Part shown: piece by piece, positions 9,274-17,471 of the stretch
How the letters are laid out: the number at the start of each line of letters is the position of its first letter
Position numbering within the stretch: position 1 is the stretch's first letter
NCBI RefSeq assembly: GCF_004137085.1
Contig: NZ_QYBC01000030.1
Span: 1 to 43,825 of the forward strand
DNA from: Lichenibacterium ramalinae
GTDB taxonomy: Bacteria > Pseudomonadota > Alphaproteobacteria > Rhizobiales > Beijerinckiaceae
Length of the DNA: 43,825 nt
Direction: 5' to 3'
Translations under genes and position numbers: made by a program
Notes under the pieces: model-generated
The model's input: only the letters and a program-made list of their open reading frames with translations
The model's database searches: none
What the model was told of the DNA's origin: nothing

Positions 9274-10239
9274 TCAGGCGGCGGGGGTGCCGCGAACGCG
9301 CACGTTCCGGATGAACTCGGCCGTCACGGTCGGGTCGACGGTGCCGGCCCGGCCGCCGAACCAGGCCGCGATGGCGCCGAGGACCAGGGCCAGGCTGCCC
9401 AGCAGGGCGCCGCGGGAAACGCTTTTGGCGGCGACATCGGCGGCCTCGGCAGCCTGCTGCTTCGCCTGTGCCGCCTTGTCGCGGAACTGTGTTTCATAGG
9501 CGGAGACGCGGGCGCGGGCCTGGTCGACCGGGATGTTCTGCTGCCGCGCCATCGCCTGGGCGACCTTCTCGCGGGCATCGGCGACCTGGGCGTCGTCGCC
9601 GGACACCAGGGCCTTGGCGAGGGCCGTGGTGGCATCCTTCATCGCCGCGGCCGTGTCGTTGGCGGCCGGAGCCGACAGGGCCTGCTGCATGGCGCCGATC
9701 GGATCGGTCCCCTGCGACAGGGCGGGCACGGCCGTCTGGGCCGCGGTGCCGACGGCATGGCCGACGCCGCCGATGGCGCCGCTGACGGTGTTGAAGGCGC
9801 CGCCGATGAGGCCGCCCACCGCCGTGGTGAGCAGGTAGAAGACCACCAACGTGGTCACGGCCCAGGAGGTCAGGCCGTGCCAGGCGCCGGTGGACGCCTT
9901 GGGGCGACCCGACAGGCGGCTCGCCACGTAGCCGCCGACAAACGCCGCGACGATGCCCGACAGGGCCCACCAGATGCCGGCCCCGATGGAGAAGCCGCTG
10001 GCTGAAGGGTTGTCGCCGGTCATCGGGTTCAGCGTCGAGGCGCCGATGCCGACACCGATGAGGTTGAGGATGAGCTGCGTCACGAGCCCGGCGACGACGC
10101 CGGCCAGCACGCCGCCCCACGACACGTTGTTGACCAGGATGGTGCGGGCGTCGTCCGCCGGAGGTACGGGGCTGAAGTTCGGTGAATCGCCGCCGTAAGC
10201 GCGCGGCGCTTGGCCCGCCGTGGGGAAGGTGTCTGACAT
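9274..10239 (-). CDS. four-helix membrane protein of unknown function (PhnA-like annotation group)
   Basis: The 321-residue protein has a polar N-terminus, three closely spaced membrane helices (about 35-65, 85-110 and 125-150; for example GGVLAGVVAGLVTQLILNLI), a long Ala/Gln-rich helical region of roughly 115 residues, and a last helix (LGSLALVLGAIAAWFGG) near the C-terminus. Proteins with this layout are common in Methylobacterium and relatives and are often labelled PhnA-like without evidence. The hydrophilic helical stretch between helices 3 and 4 may face the periplasm or cytoplasm. I chose the ATG at 10239 (MSDTFPTAG); its ribosome binding site is weak. It is the first gene of the all-minus DUF2382 cluster, so a link to envelope stress is possible. 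Confidence 0.6.
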   Translation of the reverse strand: MSDTFPTAGQAPRAYGGDSPNFSPVPPADDARTILVNNVSWGGVLAGVVAGLVTQLILNLIGVGIGASTLNPMTGDNPSASGFSIGAGIWWALSGIVAAFVGGYVASRLSGRPKASTGAWHGLTSWAVTTLVVFYLLTTAVGGLIGGAFNTVSGAIGGVGHAVGTAAQTAVPALSQGTDPIGAMQQALSAPAANDTAAAMKDATTALAKALVSGDDAQVADAREKVAQAMARQQNIPVDQARARVSAYETQFRDKAAQAKQQAAEAADVAAKSVSRGALLGSLALVLGAIAAWFGGRAGTVDPTVTAEFIRNVRVRGTPAA

Positions 10240-10832
10240 GTCGGGAGTCCAGGTAGCCGCTGACGTCGGAACCGCCGAAACGACGGCCACTTGGGCGCGT
10301 CGACGGTCCTACAGCACCGCCCACGCTCCCGAAGGAACCGGACTGCTTCCTTCAAGACCGGACCAAGAGAAGTCCGCCCCTGCAGGTCCTCCACGACGAG
10401 GTGCATGTGCGACCAAAACACCACCCCGCGCGCCAAGGTTCCGCCGATCGCTGCTTAATTTTTCCATCCGAATCGATCGACTGTCGCAAGGGATGCGGGA
10501 CCTCGAACCGTCTACACTGACCTTTCCGGCCGGACCCGCCCCGTTCAACCATCTCCACCTGGCCCGGTGCATGCGAGTCCCGCCGTCGAGCGCCGTGTGG
10601 CACAGGAGCGCTTCAGCCTTCGACTGATCAAGTCGCGCTCCGACGCGACAGCCAGCCCGTCGACTTGGACTGGCCGGGCCGAGCCCGACGAAGCCGATCC
10701 TCCTCCGGGGCCTCGCCGGTGGCGCCCGCGGCGAGGCGGGGTCGTCGCCACATCGCCGTCTCGCATCGGCTCACACCTTGACCCCGCCGGGAGCAGAGGC
10801 ATGTTGAGCGGGACAACCGAACGGGGGCAGAG
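10240..10832. other. divergent intergenic region
   Basis: No coding frame on either strand is convincing over these 590 bases. The flanking genes diverge, so the region should hold promoters for the minus-strand DUF2382 cluster and for the secreted protein at 10833. I could not pick boxes with confidence, although an AT-rich patch (10450-10475) stands out from the GC-rich surroundings. Confidence 0.4.
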
Positions 10833-11186
10833 ATGGTCCGTGGCAAATCGACCGTGAGTCCCGACACCCTGCTGGCGATGACGGCCGTGCTGGCCGTCTT
10901 CGGACCCTGGTGCATCGGCAGCGCCCGGGCGGAGCCCAACTGCATGACCCGCCTTCTCTCCGATGCGCCGGCGCTGGAAGCGCCCGAGCAGGTCAAGTCC
11001 AAACAAAGCGGCGTGTTCGGGCCGCTGACGCAGGTCAAGATCGAGAAAAAGACCGGCAAGATGTATTACTGCGCGGCGAATTCATACTGTTACGGATCGA
11101 ACTCCTTCCAAATCGTCACGCCGTGTCGGCTGAAGCTGGACAAATCGTTCAACTTCGGGCCGTTCTTCCTCTACTCGGCTAGGTGA
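10833..11186 (+). CDS. small secreted protein with paired cysteines, unknown family
   Basis: The 117-residue product has a Sec-type signal peptide. A basic start is followed by a hydrophobic core (LLAMTAVLAVFGPWCIG) and SARA as the probable cleavage site near residue 33. The mature part has about 84 residues with four cysteines (NCMTR, YYCAANSYCYGS and TPCRL), so two disulfide bonds in the periplasm are possible. A basic centre (KIEKKTGKMYYC) and an aromatic end (FNFGPFFLYSAR) are notable. ATG at 10833 follows GGGGGCAGAG. It stands alone, with gaps of several hundred bases on both sides. I do not recognise the family. Confidence 0.6.
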   Translation: MVRGKSTVSPDTLLAMTAVLAVFGPWCIGSARAEPNCMTRLLSDAPALEAPEQVKSKQSGVFGPLTQVKIEKKTGKMYYCAANSYCYGSNSFQIVTPCRLKLDKSFNFGPFFLYSAR

Positions 11187-11628
11187 TCGCATTCATCGAT
11201 CGTTGCATCGGTCGACGCCGACATGCCTCCCCAGCCGAGGAGCGGACGCCAGTGCTGTTCACCGCCGCGGGACCGGCGCGGCGGAGGGCGCGGGGGAGGG
11301 CGCGGGGGCGTGCCGCCCGAGCAGGGCTTCGGCACGACGCGGTCCGCCGTTCCAGATCCTCCGCGCCGATACAGCATCGGCTCGTGCGGGACCGATGGAC
11401 CCGAGGATCGGCAGGCCGCAACCCGGCTCTGAGACGCCCCGAGACGGCAGCGTCGCGAATGCTATCGGGCTGGAGCGCGATCGCCGGAAGCGAAGGCGCC
11501 GCACCTCCTGAGACGGTCCTCTGCGGTCGGCAAAGCACAGTTTCACGCCGTCGAGGATCGATGCTGCCTGTTCGGCAGTTCGCCTACCCGGGGCGCGCCA
11601 TGCCCATCCCCGCTTCTGTCCGGAGCCC
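11187..11628. other. intergenic region before the histidine kinase
   Basis: The 440 bases carry no convincing gene. A GC-rich patch around 11278-11310 repeats a GGGCGCGGGG-like unit. The end should contain the kinase promoter, but none is clear. Confidence 0.4.
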
Positions 11629-13689
11629 GTGACCTTGACCGACTTCGACGAATGCAGGACTGACCCGAACGCACCGTCCCGCACGGGCGCCGACCCGAGG
11701 TTCGACGCCGACGTCAGCCGAGTGGATGCCGATCGCCTGCTCGAATCCCTGGGCGGCGGCGTCTACGGGATCGATCGCCATGGCCGCTGCACCTTCGTCA
11801 ATCGAACGGCGATGGATCTCCTGGGATACGACGATCGCGCCGAACTGATCGGCCGTCACATGCACGACCTCATCCACCACACCCGGCCGGACGGCTCGGC
11901 CTATCCCGCCGGGGACTGCCCCCTGCTGCGGACCTTCGTGACGGGCGAGCCGGTGCTGCTCGACGACGAGCTGCTCTGGCGCAAGGACCGCACGTCGTTC
12001 TTCGCCGAATATTCGTCCCATCCGGTGCTCGCCGACGGGACGATCGTCGGCAGCGTGATCCGGTTCGAGGACCTGTCGTCGAAGCGCCAGGGGCGCCAGC
12101 GCCTCGCCGTTCAGCAGGAGGTCAGCCAGGTCCTGGGCGGGGACGTCGACGTGGCCGTCGGGCAGGAGCGCGTCATCGCCGCGATCGGCTCGGGGTTCGG
12201 CTGGGACGAGGGGGCCATGTGGCTGACCGAAGGCGCGGCTTCCGACGGAGGTCGTCTGAAGCGGGTGGCCATCTGGGCTGGGCCGAGGGCGTTCGGGGCA
12301 GGGGGCGAGTCCGCCGGGCCCCACGTGCTGCAGGCCGTTGCCGAGACCAGGACGGTGCTGGCGGACGTCGCCATGACGGCGGGGGCCCGCCCCGGCGCGG
12401 TGGTGGCGATCCCCATCGGGGTCGACGGCATCAACCTCGGTGCCTTCGAGTTCACGAGCCGTCGCGCCATCGCGGTCGACCACGGGGCAGACGCCGCATT
12501 CGCCACGCTGGGGCGCCAGGTCGGCCAGTTCCTGAGGAGGAAGCGCGCCGAGGCCGAGCTGCGCGACAGCGAGACGCTCAAGGACGCCATCATGCAGACG
12601 GCGCTCGACGGCATCGTGGTGATCGACGAGGAGACGCGCATCATCCAGTTCAACCCTGCGGCTGAGCGGACGTTCGGATGGGCGCGGGACGCCGCCGTCG
12701 GCCAGGAACTCGGAGCGTTGATCCTGCCGGCCGATTTCCTGGTCGGGCACTTGAAGAAGTTCGCCCGCTTCCTCGAGGACGGGGAGATCTCGGCCCTGGG
12801 CAAGCATGTCGAGGTCGAGGCGGAACGCGCCAACGGCGAACGCTTCCCGGCCGAACTCGCCGTCACGCCCATCAAGGTCGGCGGCCGGGCGATGTTCACC
12901 GCCTACCTGCGGGACATCACGGCGCGGAAGCGGGCCGACGGGGAGGTCGCCAAGGCGCGTGACGACGCCCAAGCCGCCAACCTCGCCAAGAGCACCTTCA
13001 TCGCCAACATGAGCCATGAGCTGCGTACGCCCCTGTCGGCCATCATCGGCTACAGCGAGATGCTGCAGGAGGAGATGCTGGACGGCGACGATCCCGAGGT
13101 CTTCGCACCCGACATGGCCAAGATCGAAGCCAACGCCCGCCACCTGCTCGGGCTCATCAACGACGTCCTCGATCTGTCGAAGATCGAGAGCGGCAAGATG
13201 GAGGTGTTTCCCGAGGACTTCGACGTCGGGACCATCGTGCACGACGTCGCCTCCACGGTCACGCCCCTTGTCGAGAAGAAGGGCAACCGGCTCGCCGTGA
13301 CCGTCGGCCCGGGCGTCGGCGGCATGCACTCGGACCTCACCAAGGTCAAACAGATGTTGCTCAACCTGCTGAGCAACGCGTCCAAGTTCACCGAGGGTGG
13401 CACCGTCACGCTGTCGGCGACCCGGAGCGAAGGTCCCGAGGCCCGCGACCTGATCGTCTTCGAGGTTCGTGACAGCGGCATCGGGATGACCGACGAGCAG
13501 CTCGGGCGACTGTTCCAGCGCTTCGCCCAGGCCGAGGCCTCGACGTCCGGCAAGTTCGGCGGCACGGGACTGGGGCTCTCGATCAGCAAGGCCTTCGCCG
13601 CCATGCTCGGGGGCGACATCACCGTGAGCAGCGTCTATGGGCGTGGCAGCACGTTCAGGATCGCGTTGCCGGCCGACGCTCCCGCCTGA
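11629..13689 (+). CDS. PAS-GAF-PAS sensor histidine kinase, cytoplasmic
   Basis: The 686-residue protein has a PAS domain (about 36-150, GGGVYGIDRHGRCTFVNRTA), a GAF-like domain (about 155-305), a second PAS domain (about 320-440, ALDGIVVIDEETRIIQFNPA) and a HisKA domain with NMSHELRTPLSAIIGYSEM, His463 being the phosphorylated residue. A HATPase domain follows with NLLSNASKF, DSGIGM and GGTGLGLSI. There is no membrane helix and no receiver domain, so it senses an internal signal and needs a separate partner. No response regulator gene is adjacent, making it an orphan. The frame opens with GTG at 11629; a TTG two codons later sits better relative to the GGAG at 11622 and may be the true start. 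Confidence 0.85.
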   Translation: MTLTDFDECRTDPNAPSRTGADPRFDADVSRVDADRLLESLGGGVYGIDRHGRCTFVNRTAMDLLGYDDRAELIGRHMHDLIHHTRPDGSAYPAGDCPLLRTFVTGEPVLLDDELLWRKDRTSFFAEYSSHPVLADGTIVGSVIRFEDLSSKRQGRQRLAVQQEVSQVLGGDVDVAVGQERVIAAIGSGFGWDEGAMWLTEGAASDGGRLKRVAIWAGPRAFGAGGESAGPHVLQAVAETRTVLADVAMTAGARPGAVVAIPIGVDGINLGAFEFTSRRAIAVDHGADAAFATLGRQVGQFLRRKRAEAELRDSETLKDAIMQTALDGIVVIDEETRIIQFNPAAERTFGWARDAAVGQELGALILPADFLVGHLKKFARFLEDGEISALGKHVEVEAERANGERFPAELAVTPIKVGGRAMFTAYLRDITARKRADGEVAKARDDAQAANLAKSTFIANMSHELRTPLSAIIGYSEMLQEEMLDGDDPEVFAPDMAKIEANARHLLGLINDVLDLSKIESGKMEVFPEDFDVGTIVHDVASTVTPLVEKKGNRLAVTVGPGVGGMHSDLTKVKQMLLNLLSNASKFTEGGTVTLSATRSEGPEARDLIVFEVRDSGIGMTDEQLGRLFQRFAQAEASTSGKFGGTGLGLSISKAFAAMLGGDITVSSVYGRGSTFRIALPADAPA

Positions 13690-14261
13690 CCGGGACCTGG
13701 CGGCCCGTCGGCACCGAGGGCCGACAACATCGAACGGCCGCGGCACGCCCTTGGCCTCGGGCCGACCGGACCTTGCGCGATGGGTGGACCCGGGGCGACA
13801 GGCGCGCCGTCGGTCGGCCGTCAGCGTCTCCGCTTGCCGGTCCCACGCACCGCGACGGCGTCGGATGACTGGCCGGATCGGTCATCGCGGGGCGGAACGC
13901 ACGGGCATCTGGGGATACACTCCGTCGCAGCATCGTCCGGCAGCGGGACGGGTCGCGGCATGCCTGCCGTGGCGCAGGCGGGTTGGGGGCCGGTGGGCAC
14001 GGAGAGGTTTGGCGGTGGATGCCGGTCCACGGTCGGCCGAGAGGCCGGGATCGCCGCTCCCGCCGCGTTGGCGAAGGACGCGACGCATGGGTCCAGGCCC
14101 ATCCGCAGCGCCAAGCCGACGGGTCTCATCGAGAGCGAGCTTACGCTGAAGCAGACTGCCGAGGGCGCTGCGTCATAGGCCTACAGAACGCTGGTATCGA
14201 AGGGTTGAAGAAGACCGGATCGGCGATGTTCGAGGAAAGCCGAAACATCCTGACGATCGAT
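13690..14261. other. intergenic region between the kinase and tRNA-Gln
   Basis: About 570 bases without a convincing coding frame on either strand. Short open frames here show no codon bias or ribosome binding sites. I see no repeat, hairpin with U-tract or RNA gene in it. Confidence 0.4.
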
Positions 14262-14335
14262 TGGCTGGGGGACCTGGATTCGAACCAAGATTGACGGAGT
14301 CAGAGTCCGCTGTTCTACCGTTGAACTATCCCCCA
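14262..14335 (-). tRNA. tRNA-Gln (anticodon CTG)
   Basis: The minus strand folds into a full cloverleaf. The acceptor stem TGGGGGA pairs with TCCCCCA, the D arm contains AGTTCAACGGTAGAAC, the anticodon arm GCGGA-CTCTGAC-TCCGT gives anticodon CTG for Gln codon CAG, and the T arm is CTTGG-TTCGAAT-CCAGG. The discriminator base is G and the CCA end is encoded (14262-14264). All seven acceptor pairs are Watson-Crick. Confidence 0.95.
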
Positions 14336-14427
14336 ACGGCGCCGCGATGCAGCGCGTCGGTGATGGGCATATACGGTGCCGGTCGGCGCCGCGCAAGGAA
14401 TTTTTGCGCTGCGCCGCGACGGCGGGG

Positions 14428-15096
14428 TCAGCCCTGGGGCGGCGTCGCGGCGCGGGCGCGGCGACGGGGTTTGCGATCGGGGCCGGCCGCGGCGGGAGCC
14501 GGTTTTCCGCTTGCGTCGAAGCCCACCAGGATCGTGTAGTCCTCGTCGGAATGCGACGTCACGAAGGGCACGGCGATCGGCTCCGACACGACCTGGAAGG
14601 TCGTCGAATCGGCGCCGGGCGCGATGGTGGCGGGGACCTGGAAGAACTTGGTCGCCACGGCCTTGCCGTCGCCGTCGTGGCGCACCGCGATGCGCACCGG
14701 CACCGTGAAGGAGCCGGGCGCGCCCGCCGGGCCGAGCAACACCCGTCCCTCGACGCCGACCTTCAGCAGGATCTCCTTGCCGCTCTTGGTGCAGTCCCGC
14801 GCCACCTCGCCCATGGAGAACTGGTAGCGCACCGCCTCGTTGGTCTGCTCCGCGCCGGCATAGGTCCGGTAGGAGGCCGTGCCGTCGAGGATCTCGATGG
14901 TGGGGCATTCGAGCGGATCTTCGCGCTGGCCCGCCACCGGCACCGGCCCGGGGTCGCTCGTGTGGAAGGCGAGGAGGTTGCCGAACACGGATCCGCCGCC
15001 GCCGGTCGTCGGCAGCAGCTTCTCGGTGGCGGCGCAGCCGCACAGGCTCAGCCCCACCGCGGCCAGCGCCGCGGCCCGCGCTCCAGTTCGTGTCAT
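14428..15096 (-). CDS. predicted lipoprotein of unknown function
   Basis: The 222-residue product starts with a lipoprotein signal: basic MTRTGAR, a hydrophobic stretch and the lipobox LCGC at about residues 18-21, after which CAATEKLL would be the mature lipid-anchored end. The body is beta-rich and contains Cys residues at LECPTIEIL and VARDCTKSG that could form a disulfide. The tail (about 200-222) is Pro/Ala-rich and very basic (GPDRKPRRRARAATPP), suggesting contact with an anionic surface or peptidoglycan. The ATG at 15096 follows GGAGGAACG. The IalB-like gene lies 49 bases upstream on the same strand, so the two are probably co-transcribed. I recognise no named family beyond conserved alphaproteobacterial envelope lipoproteins. 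Confidence 0.7.
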   Translation of the reverse strand: MTRTGARAAALAAVGLSLCGCAATEKLLPTTGGGGSVFGNLLAFHTSDPGPVPVAGQREDPLECPTIEILDGTASYRTYAGAEQTNEAVRYQFSMGEVARDCTKSGKEILLKVGVEGRVLLGPAGAPGSFTVPVRIAVRHDGDGKAVATKFFQVPATIAPGADSTTFQVVSEPIAVPFVTSHSDEDYTILVGFDASGKPAPAAAGPDRKPRRRARAATPPQG

Positions 15097-15145
15097 CCGT
15101 TCCTCCGAAACCGGGCCGCCGGCGGCCCCGCACCCATCCTGACGA

Positions 15146-15790
15146 TCATTTCTTGCCGGTCTGGCCGGCATCGTCGGTGTCGTCGGTCTCGCCAGGACAT
15201 ACCGGCGCGCCGCCGCCCGACTTGGCCGCCGGGAGCGAGCCGTCGCCGCAGGGCAGCTTGTCGAAGCCGTCCTTGAAGCCCGTGAGGGCGAGCGGGATGC
15301 CGATGCCCTCCTCGGGCGTCTGGAAGATGATGAAGGTGGCGTCGGTGCCGTTGCGCAGCTGGTCGATCAGGTCGGACTTCATCGCCACCTCGGCCACGCA
15401 GCCGGTCGGCAGGCAGCGCACGAAGCCGGCCCGACCGACGTTGGCCTTGTCGATCGTCAGGCCGAGCCCCGACGGCAGCAGCACGCCGAGCGGCGCCACC
15501 ACCCGCAGCAGGCGGTTCTTGGCGTCGGCCGTGCGCAGCACGATGACGACGAGGCTGATGTTCGGCCGGTCCTTGTCCTCGATGCGTTGGATCAAGGCGC
15601 ATTGTTCGCGCGGCGCGCCGGACGGCGTCTCGCAGCGCATCTCCCAGTCGCCATATTTGCCCTTGACGACGCCCTGCGCCCGGAGGGGAGGCGCCCCGAG
15701 GGCGAGGACCGTCAGCACCCCCGCCACGAGAGCCACCGCGAGAGCCCCGACCCGGCGAGGCGCCGGGAGGGCCCGGAGAAGTCTCTGCAT
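15146..15790 (-). CDS. invasion-associated locus B (IalB) family protein
   Basis: The 214-residue exported protein has a long basic-hydrophobic signal peptide (LAVALVAGVLTVLALG, probably cleaved after LRAQ near 40). The IalB fold begins at YGDWEMRCETP, followed by EQCALIQ, a hydrophobic strand pair, GLGLTIDK, then FVRCLPTGCVAEVAM and a late PCGDGSLPAA. The spaced cysteines are the usual family disulfides. IalB was named for a Bartonella erythrocyte-invasion factor, but homologues occur widely in free-living Hyphomicrobiales, where their role is unknown. It ends in an acidic Asp/Thr/Gly tail. ATG at 15790 follows GGAGACGAG. It precedes the lipoprotein gene and probably forms an operon with it. 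Confidence 0.82.
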   Translation of the reverse strand: MQRLLRALPAPRRVGALAVALVAGVLTVLALGAPPLRAQGVVKGKYGDWEMRCETPSGAPREQCALIQRIEDKDRPNISLVVIVLRTADAKNRLLRVVAPLGVLLPSGLGLTIDKANVGRAGFVRCLPTGCVAEVAMKSDLIDQLRNGTDATFIIFQTPEEGIGIPLALTGFKDGFDKLPCGDGSLPAAKSGGGAPVCPGETDDTDDAGQTGKK

Positions 15791-15919
15791 CTCGTCTCCA
15801 ACGCTACGGCGCGTCCGCGCCTGCCGCAGAGGGCCGGCGGACGGACCTGCCCGCACGGGTGCCTAACAAAAGCGGCACGGGAGTCAAGACGAGCGCCACC
15901 CGTCCACGGCGGGCGCCGG

Positions 15920-17143
15920 TCAGCCGGCGGAGGCCAGGGCGAAGTCCCGGCAGTGGTCGAGGTAGCCGCGCTCGTGCCGCCCGACCAGTTCCACCACGGC
16001 ATTCCACAGCCACGAGGGCGCGTCGAGCCCGCCCGCGCGGTGGCGCCGCAGATCGTCCGCCCAGGCGCGCCGCAGCTCCGGCGTCATCTGGCGGGCATGG
16101 GCATGGCCCACGACGGCCGCGAGGAACCGCGCCGCCCCCACGGCCTCCTCGCGCGTCAACTCGTCGATCTCGAGCTTCAGGTCCTGCGGCAGGAGTTCGC
16201 GCAGCACCACGGGCCGCCCGAGCAGACGGGCCGGCACCATGCGGTCGCCGAGCGAGGGCGACAGCGCGCGGGCCCCGCCGACGACGCGCAGCGCGTGGTC
16301 GGAGGGCACCACGGCGCCCGGCGCCGACGGCGCGACGCTCGCCACCGCTTCCTTGATGTCGAGGAGGCCGTAGCTCGCCCGGGCCTTGCCGGAGCCGACC
16401 CGCAACAGCACCGCGTAGCGCAGCGTGCCGAGCGACGAGCAGCCCTTCAGCCAATAGGCGGCATCGATCACCGACACGGCGTGGTGCGGGCCGCGGCCGT
16501 GCAGCGCGCCCACGAGGTCCAGCACCGGTTGCGAGGCGACGAGCTCGGCGATGCCGTCCCGCTCCGCGTCGGTCAGCGGCCAGAACCGCTTGCCGAGCGG
16601 GATGCGGGGTTCGACGCGCTCCAGCCGCTCCTGGGCCAGGTGCTCCCACCGCCGATGCGTCGCCTGGCGCAGCACCGTGCGGACGGCCCGGCCCGCCCGC
16701 ACCTCCGACAGGCTGTCGTCGTGGCCGAGCAGCGCGTCCCGGTAGCCGTGCACCATCTCCTCCAGCATGTGGGCGGTGGTGACGCCGGGGAGGTCGGAGC
16801 CGCGCGCGGCCGTCGACAGCGACAGGCCGAGCCGGATCACGTCATGCGCGGGGTTGCCCGGCACCGTCTGGTCGAGGTCGCGGATGCGGATGCGGACCCG
16901 TCCGGCGGCATCGGCGAGGGGCCCGAGGTTGCCGAGGTGGCAGTCGCCGCAGATCCACACGGGCGGGCCGGCCGGCACGAGAGCGCTGTCGGCCTCGGCG
17001 AGCCAGCCGTAGAACTGCGCCGTCGAGCCCCGGACGTAGGCGTGGGCCGACCGCGCCATCTTCAGCGTGCGCCTGCGTTCCAGGATGTCGGCGCGGGCCT
17101 CGGGGGCCGGGAACCGCGCCACGTCTCGTCTTTCGGTCGCCAT
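15920..17143 (-). CDS. DUF2252 family protein, kinase-like fold
   Basis: The 407-residue cytoplasmic protein belongs to DUF2252. Features include KMARSAHAYVRGSTAQFYGW near residues 28-47, the phosphotransferase-like catalytic signature WICGDCHLGNLG near 63-74, and RIRDLDQT near 87, corresponding to the HxxN and D residues of aminoglycoside-kinase-like proteins. A later segment with LLDIKEAV fits a family core strand. The substrate is not known for the family. The start at 17143 gives the expected N-terminus, but its ribosome binding site is weak. It is monocistronic, followed by a 130-base gap before the IalB-like gene. Confidence 0.78.
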   Translation of the reverse strand: MATERRDVARFPAPEARADILERRRTLKMARSAHAYVRGSTAQFYGWLAEADSALVPAGPPVWICGDCHLGNLGPLADAAGRVRIRIRDLDQTVPGNPAHDVIRLGLSLSTAARGSDLPGVTTAHMLEEMVHGYRDALLGHDDSLSEVRAGRAVRTVLRQATHRRWEHLAQERLERVEPRIPLGKRFWPLTDAERDGIAELVASQPVLDLVGALHGRGPHHAVSVIDAAYWLKGCSSLGTLRYAVLLRVGSGKARASYGLLDIKEAVASVAPSAPGAVVPSDHALRVVGGARALSPSLGDRMVPARLLGRPVVLRELLPQDLKLEIDELTREEAVGAARFLAAVVGHAHARQMTPELRRAWADDLRRHRAGGLDAPSWLWNAVVELVGRHERGYLDHCRDFALASAG

Positions 17144-17471
17144 TCACCCACACCCACGCGTCACTCGTCTGGATGAGAGCAACGGTGCCGATGCCGGATT
17201 CGTTCGCGGTCCTGATGCCGCTGCGCGCACCGGACGCGCATCGCCGGGCCAGCATGACGACGGCGCGAACGACGACGGCCGCCCGAGGGGCGGCCGTCGA
17301 CATCGCATCACGAGGCCTGGAGGGCGGCATTGCCGGCGCCGGCACAGGATCGGCGACCGCCCCCGCCGACCCCCGCTCGGCGTTGGTGGACTGGCCGAAC
17401 CCGTGCCGGCAGGCTCGCCGAAGACTTGGACATGTTTCCCGTCGTCGTCGGCGACATGCGTTGGAAGGCCG
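17144..17471. other. intergenic region with one strong hairpin
   Basis: No gene is evident in these 330 bases. The only clear structure is the hairpin at 17274-17298. Confidence 0.4.
17274..17298. terminator. perfect 11-bp hairpin, possible terminator
   Basis: GACGGCCGCCC pairs perfectly with GGGCGGCCGTC across the three-base loop GAG. It lies about 175 bases downstream of the MFS stop and 130 bases upstream of the DUF2252 start. There is no U-tract on either strand, so it may instead be a structural repeat. Confidence 0.35.

Noticed and set aside
7317-9314. 665-codon open frame on the plus strand, antisense to two DUF2382 genes
   Set aside because: It mirrors real minus-strand genes in GC-rich DNA, is rich in His/Gly/Arg/Asp/Val with no family motif, and has no ribosome binding site.
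13690-14261. Several short open frames before tRNA-Gln
   Set aside because: They lack ribosome binding sites, show no coding bias and have no recognisable similarity.
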